7,078 nt of DNA from Chroococcidiopsidaceae cyanobacterium CP_BM_RX_35. Lineage in GTDB: Bacteria > Cyanobacteriota > Cyanobacteriia > Cyanobacteriales > Chroococcidiopsidaceae. This document shows, in pieces, positions 1-4,688 of this stretch. Under the pieces are notes generated by a model. The model did not search any database and was not told the DNA's origin. It was given only the letters and a program-made list of their open reading frames with translations. Location: the NCBI GenBank assembly GCA_019242465.1, contig JAFAVL010000696.1, positions 1 to 7,078 of the forward strand, given 5' to 3'. The position numbers were made by a program, and so were the translations under genes. How positions within the stretch are numbered: position 1 is the stretch's first letter; each line of letters opens with the position of its first letter.

Positions 1-289
1 TCAAAGCTGTGCGATCGCAGGTCAAGCGGGTTTGTCAGGTAGTGTGACGTTAGGGAATCGGGTGATGCTGGCTGGTCAAGCGGGGATCAGTAATGATGTA
101 AAGATGGGCGATGGCTCAATTGCTACGGCTAAAGCAGGGCTGCACCACGATGTAGAACCAGGAGAAATAGTAACTGGCATTCCAGCAATTCCCCACAAAC
201 TGTTTGTGAAGACAGCGGCCATCTATAGACGCCTGCCAGAAATGTATCAGACCCTCAAGCAACTACAGCGTTACGTAGCAGAGAAATAA
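1..289 (+). CDS. lpxD: UDP-3-O-acylglucosamine N-acyltransferase LpxD, C-terminal part
   Basis: The gene enters from the left edge; its frame begins at base 2 and gives 95 residues before TAA at 287-289. LpxD transfers a hydroxyacyl chain from acyl-ACP to the 2-amino group of UDP-3-O-acylglucosamine, the third step of lipid A synthesis in the cytoplasm. Seen: left-handed beta-helix hexapeptide repeats (AGLSGSVTLG, AGQAGISNDVKMGDG), then the turn VEPGEIVTGIPAIPHK, which matches the LpxD 'SGIPxxPh' exit from the helix. A C-terminal alpha-helical tail follows (KTAAIYRRLPEM...LKQLQRY), as in LpxD and unlike LpxA. The catalytic histidine and the uridine-binding N-terminal domain lie outside the window. 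A TTG at 32 is internal to the gene, not a start. The next gene downstream is a pseudogene, so no operon partner is visible here. Confidence 0.9.
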   Translation, partial: QSCAIAGQAGLSGSVTLGNRVMLAGQAGISNDVKMGDGSIATAKAGLHHDVEPGEIVTGIPAIPHKLFVKTAAIYRRLPEMYQTLKQLQRYVAEK

Positions 290-377
290 AATTAAGTTCG
301 GCATCAAGATAAGCTTGAAATGATTGAGCTTTGACTGCTAAAAATCTAAGCTTGTCAAGGTTTCAGCTCGTGTATTA

Positions 378-394
378 TTTCTGTAATACAGAAA
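378..394. promoter_or_regulatory. 17-bp palindrome upstream of the kinase pseudogene, possible operator
   Basis: TTTCTGTA and TACAGAAA are perfect 8-bp arms around a single A. An overlapping dyad, TGTATTA-N6-TAATACA, spans 371-390. Both end about 22-26 nt before the ATG at 416, where a promoter or operator would sit. A weak promoter could be TTGTCA (352-357) with TATTAT (373-378), but the spacer is only 15 bp. It does not fit the NtcA pattern GTA-N8-TAC. The role as a repressor site is inferred from symmetry and position only. Confidence 0.3.
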
Positions 395-415
395 GCATGA
401 AAGGCGGGGAAAATC

Positions 416-1011
416 ATGTTTAATATCTGCCCGAACTGTGGAGAGTATCGCGCTGATAAAGCAATCATGCCTGAAAAAGAGGGAGAAACAGCAATTGCGG
501 TCTGCCTGAACTGTGGATTCCAGCACAAGTTATTCAGCTACCGCTGTTTATTCTCATAGGTACAAGTGGTACTGGTAAATCAACAACATGTCTAGCTCTA
601 GCTAGCAAAATGAAAGACGTTGTAGTGATGGAAAGCGACATTCTTTGGCGTAAAGAATTAGAGCAACCTGGAGCCGATTTACGGAGATATAACGAGATGT
701 GGCTAAGGATATGTAAAAATATTTCTCAATCTGGCAAATCTTTAGTTATATATGGTGGTGGAGTGCCTGCTTTTATTGAATAATGCGTAGAGCGCCGCTA
801 CTTTTCAGGAACTTATTATTTGGCATTAATTTGTGATGAGGAAATTCTAGCCTCACGATTACGGAATCGTCCAACTAGGCGAGGTTTTACAGATGAACGA
901 ATCAAGGAACATCTTTCATACAACCGTTGGCTAGTAAATAACGCACACAAAACAAAGCTACTAAATAGTGAAGCCATTACCTTTGCCGACTGCCGTTCCG
1001 AGTATGAGTGA
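416..1011 (+). pseudogene. Decayed zinc-ribbon P-loop ATPase / nucleoside-kinase-like gene
   Basis: Reading from ATG 416, the first 38 codons give a zinc ribbon with CPNC and CLNC pairs (MFNICPNCGEYRADK...). That frame then stops at 557-559. One base appears to be missing in the short T run near 530-534. From about 532 the next frame continues the protein: LPLFILIG, then the Walker A loop GTSGTGKST at 559-585, then ESDILW, ICKNISQSGKSLVIYGGGVP, an in-frame TAA at 781-783, and CVERRYFSGTYYLALICDEE up to TGA at 1009-1011. Restored length is about 198 residues. I recall cyanobacterial proteins with the same ribbon-plus-kinase layout, annotated as AAA-family ATPase or nucleoside kinase; the substrate is not known to me. 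Two independent lesions make a sequencing artefact less likely. The end lies 4 nt from the convergent toxin gene, and the last residues look unlike a normal domain end, so the 3' end may also be lost. The ORF from TTG 820 is only the tail of this gene. Confidence 0.8.
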
Positions 1012-1015
1012 CGTT

Positions 1016-1342
1016 CTAAAACTTTGGTTTTACCTCAGAATTCCAGACATCCATTAGCTGTTGGGCATCTGCTTGAGAAATATGACCAATCTGAGCAACC
1101 AGGAGGGATTGTTCCAAACAATCTAATCGAGCAAGGCGGACAACAGAGGCGACACGCAAGCCACTTTGTTGCCAATCTTGCAGGATAACATCAGTAACTG
1201 ATCTTGGAGATGCAGAGGTGACAGCAGCAACGACCACATCTTGAGCATCCAACCACAGGATTAGAACTGGGCGTTTTTTGGAAGCACTATCGTCAGTAAA
1301 TAGGATTTCAGCAATCCAAATATCACCGGGTGTAATCGTCAT
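1016..1342 (-). CDS. Type II toxin, PemK/MazF-family endoribonuclease
   Basis: The 108-residue product fits the small beta-barrel mRNA interferase family (usual length about 105-120). Seen: PGDIW near residues 5-9, KKRPVLIL at 22-29 with the conserved arginine at 24, a TS pair at 42-43 where the family has its catalytic Thr/Ser, and GLRVASVVRLARL at 61-73, the usual 'l..pS.vr...l' strand. The family cuts single-stranded RNA at short motifs and is held inactive by its antitoxin. Start choice: ATG at 1342 gives the family-like MTITPGDIW and has AAGGA four bases upstream; an ATG four codons earlier (1354) has its purines too close to act as a binding site. The gene overlaps the antitoxin gene by 20 nt, which suggests translational coupling. 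Family assignment is firm; cleavage specificity cannot be read from the sequence. Confidence 0.86.
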   Translation of the reverse strand: MTITPGDIWIAEILFTDDSASKKRPVLILWLDAQDVVVAAVTSASPRSVTDVILQDWQQSGLRVASVVRLARLDCLEQSLLVAQIGHISQADAQQLMDVWNSEVKPKF

Positions 1343-1547
1343 ACAGTCCTTCATCTTCCGGCGCGTAGCTATTCAGAAAAGCATTATGATTGTGCGCTGG
1401 TTGGGGGACTGGAGAGGGGAATACTGGCTGAATTGTAACCAGCCAACGCCCTGCTCCAATGCTGGCAGTTAATTCAGGAGGTAGGGCTAGCAGTTCACCC
1501 GGTTGCAGATCGATTTCGTAGGTGAGTTTGACCGGCTGGCTTTTCAT
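1323..1547 (-). CDS. Probable antitoxin partner of the PemK-like toxin
   Basis: A 74-residue protein directly upstream of the toxin and overlapping it by 20 nt. I do not recognise a named family. The N-terminal half is strand-rich (VKLTYEIDLQPGELLALPPEL), followed by IGAGRWLVTI; the LPPEL...G...V pattern is loosely reminiscent of AbrB/MazE-type domains, but this is weak. A proline-rich linker (PVFPSPVPQP, 41-50) leads to an acidic, aromatic tail (YAPEDEGLYDDY, 61-72), the kind of segment that antitoxins thread onto MazF-type toxins. The role is inferred from gene order, overlap and tail. Start: the frame is open to an ATG at 1613, but a good -10 box (1578-1583) lies inside that extension, and MKSQPVKLTYEI at 1547 looks like a natural start, so 1547 is chosen. 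Neither start has a clear ribosome-binding site. Confidence 0.62.
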   Translation of the reverse strand: MKSQPVKLTYEIDLQPGELLALPPELTASIGAGRWLVTIQPVFPSPVPQPAHNHNAFLNSYAPEDEGLYDDYTR

Positions 1548-1577
1548 AGCATGGACAGATTCGGTAACATACCCCAA

Positions 1578-1583
1578 ATTATA
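1578..1583 (-). promoter_or_regulatory. Candidate -10 box for the toxin-antitoxin genes
   Basis: A perfect TATAAT on the minus strand, 30 nt upstream of the antitoxin ATG at 1547. It predicts a transcript start near 1571 and a leader of about 24 nt. No convincing -35 hexamer stands 16-18 bp upstream (CATTCT at the 17-bp distance), so the promoter may depend on an activator or be weak. A TTGACG inside the upstream dyad is 32 bp away, too far to pair with this -10. Confidence 0.4.
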
Positions 1584-1616
1584 GCGATCACAGATTTCAA
1601 AGAATGGTAGCATGCC

Positions 1617-1644
1617 GTCAATGGTTCACATTGCACCCATTGAC
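1617..1644. promoter_or_regulatory. 28-bp dyad upstream of the toxin-antitoxin promoter, candidate operator
   Basis: GTCAATGG (1617-1624) and CCATTGAC (1637-1644) are perfect 8-bp inverted arms with a 12-nt spacer. The dyad ends about 33 bp upstream of the candidate -10 box of the toxin-antitoxin genes. A direct repeat TTTGGTTA follows at 1649-1656 and 1664-1671, 15 bp apart. Many type II modules bind their own promoter, so an autoregulatory site is plausible. It could instead serve the divergent DUF4058 remnant at 1775. Confidence 0.4.
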
Positions 1645-1774
1645 TGGTTTTGGTTAACTTGAATTTGGTTAGCCTCCCGTTTTAAAACAGATTGCACACA
1701 GCCTTTCTGAAACCACAGAGTTTTCCCTAAGCTAAGGTTAAGTTAGAGAGCTGCAAAGTTAACGGAGTGTACCC

Positions 1775-1951
1775 ATGCCCTCTCCATTTCCGGGAATGGA
1801 CCCTTACCTAGAACAGCCAGCTCTTTGGTCATCTTTTCACAGTCGTCTGATTGTGGCGATCGCTGATGCCATCGTGGTCTATCTTGATAATTTAGCCAGA
1901 AACATGTTACTTCTGCCTACTCCTAAAGAAAGCTACAAAGGCAACTGTTAA
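1775..1951 (+). pseudogene. Truncated DUF4058 gene, N-terminal fragment
   Basis: ATG 1775, with GGAG at 1764-1767 as a well-placed ribosome-binding site, opens a 58-residue frame ending at TAA 1949-1951. It begins MPSPFPGMDPYLEQPALW, the hallmark start of DUF4058 proteins, followed by FHSRLIVAIADAI. DUF4058 proteins are common in cyanobacteria, usually around 250 residues, and have no established function known to me. Family-like sequence fades after about residue 37 (near 1885), where one expects an 'L.p.l.pkY.v..e.R.y' segment. The rest of the frame is the antisense of the end of the MFS gene, which stops at 1907. The promoter-proximal part and start look intact, but most of the protein is missing, so this is a remnant, probably made by a deletion that placed the MFS gene against it. 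Confidence 0.75.
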
Positions 1952-3055
1952 CATTAGTAAACTCAGACCACAAACCCCGTTCCACTGCCAATGACTCCAG
2001 CCGTATGACCCTAGAAATGATCCCAGAGCACCTCCAACAAAGTAAAACATGATGTAGAGTGCGTTGAAACGGCTGTGCATTTCTAATGGCAAACTGTAAA
2101 TTCTTGCCTGATTTGAAACTTGAGTACTTTGGACGCCCAAATCTAACAAGATTACGCCGATAATTAATCCCCAGATTTGGTGTCCTAGAAACAGAAATAC
2201 CACGAATGCGATTGTAGTGATGGTAATTCCTAATCCCACAGTCAACTTCGGGCTGCTGCGGTCTGCTAATCTGCCCACTAGGGGAGCCGCCGATGCTCCC
2301 ACAATCCCTACTAGTCCAAACAAGCCGGTGACTTCGCTGCCGTAGTGGTAGGGTGGCTGTGCTAGAAAAAACACCAACGTTGTCCAGAAAGCACTGAATG
2401 CTCCAAAGCACATGGCTCCAATCATAGACGCTTCTTGCAATACAGGCTGCGTGCGAATTAACCGGACTAGAGATCTCATTAAGTTTAGGTAGGAGGCTTG
2501 CAGCGCTGGTAGATGTCTAGGTAAAGCTGTTGATAAGGTGACTGCCAGCACTAACATTAACCCACTGGCAAGCCAGTACATAGCTCTCCAACCCCAGATA
2601 GCTCCCACAAATCCACTTACTGTCCGCGCTACGAGAATGCCGATTAGCAGTCCGCCCATGATCGTGCCAACTACCTTGCCTCTAGCTGGGGCTGGGGTGA
2701 GTTGTGCGGCAAAGGGGACAATGACCTGAGCGGCGATCGCCGTCATCCCAATGCCTAAATGTGCCGCGACAAGCCAAATGAGATTCTGGGCGATCGCTGC
2801 CAATGCCAATGTCACTGTTGTTGCACCTAGCATGGTAACAATGAGTCGGCGTTGCTCTGTCAAGTCACCCAAGGGCACAAACAGTAAAATCCCAGTTGCA
2901 TAACCAATCTGGGTCAGCATAGGAATGAACCCGATGGCATGAGGCGGAGCTTGAAAGTTCTGCGCCATGATTGCCAACAGAGGCTGATTGTAATACAGGT
3001 TGGCGACCGTCGCACCGCTAGCGAACGCCATGATCCAAACTAGGTATGGGGGCAT
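1907..3055 (-). CDS. Major facilitator superfamily transporter
   Basis: A 382-residue inner-membrane protein with about twelve hydrophobic segments in two halves, roughly residues 5-25, 41-62, 70-89, 91-119, 127-150, 156-178, then 207-232, 243-262, 271-291, 293-312, 330-352 and 358-377. Seen: VANLYYNQPLL at 18-27, characteristic of a drug/sugar-efflux-like MFS group that includes E. coli YgaY; motif A GDLTEQRR at 63-70 in the loop between segments 2 and 3; its second-half copy GRLADRSSPK at 261-270; and a glycine-rich segment 5 (GTIMGGLLIGI). Export of a small molecule by proton antiport is the family expectation; the substrate is unknown. ATG 3055 is the only good start: the frame is open further upstream but offers no ATG, GTG or TTG in at least 20 codons. 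No clear ribosome-binding site is seen. It lies 81 nt downstream of the HdrB-like gene on the same strand, so the two may be co-transcribed. Confidence 0.9.
   Translation of the reverse strand: MPPYLVWIMAFASGATVANLYYNQPLLAIMAQNFQAPPHAIGFIPMLTQIGYATGILLFVPLGDLTEQRRLIVTMLGATTVTLALAAIAQNLIWLVAAHLGIGMTAIAAQVIVPFAAQLTPAPARGKVVGTIMGGLLIGILVARTVSGFVGAIWGWRAMYWLASGLMLVLAVTLSTALPRHLPALQASYLNLMRSLVRLIRTQPVLQEASMIGAMCFGAFSAFWTTLVFFLAQPPYHYGSEVTGLFGLVGIVGASAAPLVGRLADRSSPKLTVGLGITITTIAFVVFLFLGHQIWGLIIGVILLDLGVQSTQVSNQARIYSLPLEMHSRFNALYIMFYFVGGALGSFLGSYGWSHWQWNGVCGLSLLMLTVAFVAFFRSRQK
2733..2797. repeat. Pair of HIP1 sites (GCGATCGC) inside the MFS gene
   Basis: Two copies of the cyanobacterial highly iterated palindrome GCGATCGC, at 2733-2740 and 2790-2797. 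Further copies stand at 11-18, 1856-1863 and 6271-6278. An 8-mer is expected about once per 65 kb by chance, so five in 7 kb is a strong enrichment and supports the cyanobacterial origin. Confidence 0.9.
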
Positions 3056-3136
3056 GAGTGTATTGGTTTTTGTCCAAAAATTAATGACGGTGCGAGAAGA
3101 CAGAAGAAGTGACGTGCAGACAGTAGTGTTTTACAG

Positions 3137-4042
3137 CTACAAGCCCAATTTTTCCAAAACTGGACGAGTCGAGACAATATGTCTGTCTAAGCCTAGGTGT
3201 TTTGGCTTCACACCTAGTGCTAGTGCAATCAGCTGAGGCAAGTGCAAGACTGGCAAACCCAACTTACGCTCGATCACCTTTTCGACTTCTGGTTGACGAG
3301 AATCTAGATTCAGGTGACACAAGGGGCAAGGGGTGACCATACAGTCGGCACCAGCAGTGATCGCCTCTTGAATATGCATTCCTGCCATTTTGAAAGATTG
3401 AGTAGTAGCATAGCTTGCGAGGGGCCAGCCGCAGCACTGGGTACGACCTCGGTAATAGATTGGTGTCGCACCTACTGCCCGAAACATATTCTCCATGGCT
3501 TCCGGATAATAGGGATCGTCATAGGGTATAGACTTTTGAGCGCGAAGCAAATAGCAACCATAGAAGGCGGCACAGCGCAGCCCACTAAGCGAACGCTTGA
3601 CCCGTTGCTGAATTGCCTCCAAACCGTAATCAGTCACCAGAGCGTACAAAAGATGTTTGACTTCGGTACTCCCTCGGTAAGGCACGCATCCCTCTTGTTG
3701 CAGCAAGCCGTTAACCTGCTCGACATAGGCAGGATCTTTTTTCTGACATTCCTTCAACCGTTCATCAACATGACCGATCACCCCCTGACAAGTGCTGCAA
3801 TGAGTCAGTAGCGGCAGTTGCAATTCTTCCGCCAAGGCGATATTACGGGCATTAACAGAATCTTCCAGTAACTGGGAATCCTCCTTAAAGGTGCCAGAGC
3901 CACAACAGGCGGCTGTTTTCAGTTCAACCAGTTCAATTCCCAACGCCTGGGTGAGGGCTTGAGTAGACTGGTAAAGCTCCCGGCAAGCTCCTTGGGCAAC
4001 GCAGCCAGGGAAGTAAGCATATTTCAGCATCGAAGATGGCAT
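3137..4042 (-). CDS. HdrB-like tandem-CCG iron-sulfur protein (heterodisulfide reductase subunit B family)
   Basis: A 301-residue protein with two cysteine-rich CCG domains. Seen: first set C14 (FPGC), C46-C47 (ACCGSGTF), C82 and C85 (CSTC); second set C157/C163, C203-C204 (QCCGWPLA), C239 and C242 (CPLC). In methanogen HdrB such sets hold non-cubane [4Fe-4S] clusters that reduce disulfides; related CCG domains occur in SdhE-type succinate dehydrogenase subunits and glycolate oxidase GlcF. Cyanobacteria do not use CoM/CoB, so the usual annotation names the family, not the reaction; a redox role with another electron donor is inferred. No HdrA, HdrC, SdhA or SdhB lies nearby. Start: ATG 4042 or ATG 4030 (MLKYAYFPGC); neither has a clear ribosome-binding site, and a weak TATAGA at 4064-4059 fits either. 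Stop TAA lies 81 nt before the MFS gene. Confidence 0.85.
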   Translation of the reverse strand: MPSSMLKYAYFPGCVAQGACRELYQSTQALTQALGIELVELKTAACCGSGTFKEDSQLLEDSVNARNIALAEELQLPLLTHCSTCQGVIGHVDERLKECQKKDPAYVEQVNGLLQQEGCVPYRGSTEVKHLLYALVTDYGLEAIQQRVKRSLSGLRCAAFYGCYLLRAQKSIPYDDPYYPEAMENMFRAVGATPIYYRGRTQCCGWPLASYATTQSFKMAGMHIQEAITAGADCMVTPCPLCHLNLDSRQPEVEKVIERKLGLPVLHLPQLIALALGVKPKHLGLDRHIVSTRPVLEKLGL

Positions 4043-4066
4043 GGCTAGAAGAGGGAAGTCTATACT

Positions 4067-4082
4067 CTCTCATTCTCTCATT
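4067..4082. repeat. Two tandem copies of CTCTCATT in a pyrimidine-rich tract
   Basis: CTCTCATT occurs twice in a row and is followed by a C/T-rich stretch to about 4103. It lies just upstream of the HdrB-like gene, which reads the other way. Short tracts of this kind are frequent between cyanobacterial genes; no function is evident. Confidence 0.5.
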
Positions 4083-4103
4083 TTCCCCTACTCTCCCTAT
4101 ACC

Positions 4104-4210
4104 CGAAGTTCCGAGCTTCCTTCGGAAGAGCTTCGCTAACGGAGGGAACCTCTCTTACAAAGTTCCGCTCGGAGGGAGCCTCCGCTCGGACTTTGCGCTC
4201 CGCTCGGTCT
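4104..4210. repeat. GC-rich hairpin-forming repeat element between the HdrB-like gene and acpP
   Basis: Two imperfect hairpins lie side by side. The first (4104-4135) is bounded by CGAAG and CTTCG and has the inner stem CTTCC-TTC-GGAAG. The second (4158-4195) has arms CAAAGT(T)CCG and CGGACTTTG, a CT/CT internal mismatch, and the inner stem CGGAGG-GAG-CCTCCG. The core TCCGCTCGG appears three times, at 4164, 4181 and 4199, spaced 17 and 18 bp; the last two 18-bp units differ at only two positions. This design resembles the small interspersed palindromic elements common in larger cyanobacterial genomes. A frame through it (4036-4290) looks like translated repeat, not a gene. Confidence 0.6.
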
Positions 4211-4272
4211 TCGCGCTACTCCCCACTCCCTACCCAGTCAGTGCCAATTGGAAAATAGACCACCTAACGGAT

Positions 4273-4302
4273 TTATCCGGTCGCTCTTAACGATAAGATA
4301 AT
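4273..4302 (+). promoter_or_regulatory. Possible acpP promoter
   Basis: GATAAT at 4297-4302 is a good -10 candidate. TTATCC at 4273-4278, 18 bp upstream, is a poor -35. The -35 part lies inside a small dyad, CGGAT-TT-ATCCG (4268-4279). The predicted transcript start near 4309 would give acpP a leader of about 55 nt that contains the hairpin at 4322-4332. The assignment rests on position and -10 match only. Confidence 0.33.
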
Positions 4303-4321
4303 TATGCTTAAAACCATATCA

Positions 4322-4332
4322 CCCCATTGGGG
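4322..4332 (+). promoter_or_regulatory. Short hairpin in the acpP leader
   Basis: CCCCATTGGGG is an 11-bp palindrome around a central T; in RNA it gives a CCCC/GGGG stem with a tight three-base loop, 32 nt before the acpP ATG. No U-run follows, so it is not a standard terminator. It could stabilise the 5' end of the abundant acpP message or be a protein site in DNA; both are inference. Confidence 0.35.
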
Positions 4333-4364
4333 AAGCTCTACCAACTAGTTGAGGATTGTCCATT

Positions 4365-4616
4365 ATGAGCGAAGCGTCAATTTTTGAGAAAGTGAAGAAA
4401 ATCGTCGCCGAACAGCTGAGTGTTGAACCTGGTAAGATCACGCCACAGTCTAATTTTGCTAATGACTTGGGTGCTGATTCTCTCGATACAGTTGAACTGG
4501 TGATGGCACTGGAAGAAGAATTTGACATTGAGATTCCCGATGAGGCAGCTGAGAAGATCACAACGGTGCAAGAAGCTGTAGACTACATCAACAACAAAGT
4601 TGCAGCATCCGCATAG
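4365..4616 (+). CDS. acpP: Acyl carrier protein
   Basis: An 83-residue acidic protein, close to the usual ACP length. It carries growing acyl chains on a 4'-phosphopantetheine arm in the cytoplasm for fatty acid, phospholipid and lipid A synthesis. Seen: [15 protein letters not shown] (helix I), the attachment motif [18 protein letters not shown] with the modified serine at residue 39, and [19 protein letters not shown] (helices III-IV). Start: ATG 4365 gives [12 protein letters not shown] and has GAGG at 4350-4353, an 11-nt spacing; the in-frame TTG at 4356 is less likely. It is the first gene of the acpP-fabF-tkt row and is divergent from the HdrB-like gene. FabF begins 72 nt downstream. 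Confidence 0.98.
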   Translation: MSEASIFEKVKKIVAEQLSVEPGKITPQSNFANDLGADSLDTVELVMALEEEFDIEIPDEAAEKITTVQEAVDYINNKVAASA

Positions 4617-4660
4617 GTATTAGGTGGCTAGGTAGAGCGGTAACGTTGTTTTGCCTTATG

Positions 4661-4676
4661 AGCGAGGAAGCTCGCT
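4661..4676 (+). promoter_or_regulatory. Stem-loop between acpP and fabF
   Basis: AGCGAG (4661-4666) and CTCGCT (4671-4676) form a 6-bp stem with a GAAG loop, extendable by a U-A pair and a G-U wobble. It ends 12 nt before the fabF ATG. No T-run follows, so it is not a classical terminator. It may mark a processing or stabilising site that lets the acpP message outnumber fabF, or may affect fabF initiation, since fabF lacks a clear ribosome-binding site. Both roles are inferred. Confidence 0.35.
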
Positions 4677-4688
4677 TAAACTTAAGTT

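Noticed and set aside
304..331. Possible terminator after lpxD (TCAAG/CTTGA and AAGCT/AGCTT)
   Set aside because: Stems of only five AT-rich pairs with no following T-run; not convincing.
338..526. Minus-strand frame of 62 codons over the start of the kinase pseudogene
   Set aside because: It is antisense to a clear zinc-ribbon coding segment, and its own product has no recognisable motif.
1923..2411. Minus-strand frame of 162 codons in another phase of the MFS gene
   Set aside because: Shadow of the MFS coding frame; the product has no membrane segments or motifs of its own.
3314..3811. Plus-strand frame of 165 codons
   Set aside because: Antisense shadow of the HdrB-like gene, whose cysteine motifs and family fit are clear.
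4104..4210. CRISPR-like array from the three TCCGCTCGG cores
   Set aside because: Units of 17-18 bp without true spacers, imperfect and partly palindromic; no cas genes nearby.
4036..4290. Plus-strand frame of 84 codons between the HdrB-like gene and acpP
   Set aside because: It runs through the hairpin repeat element and pyrimidine tract, has no ribosome-binding site, and its protein only mirrors the repeats.
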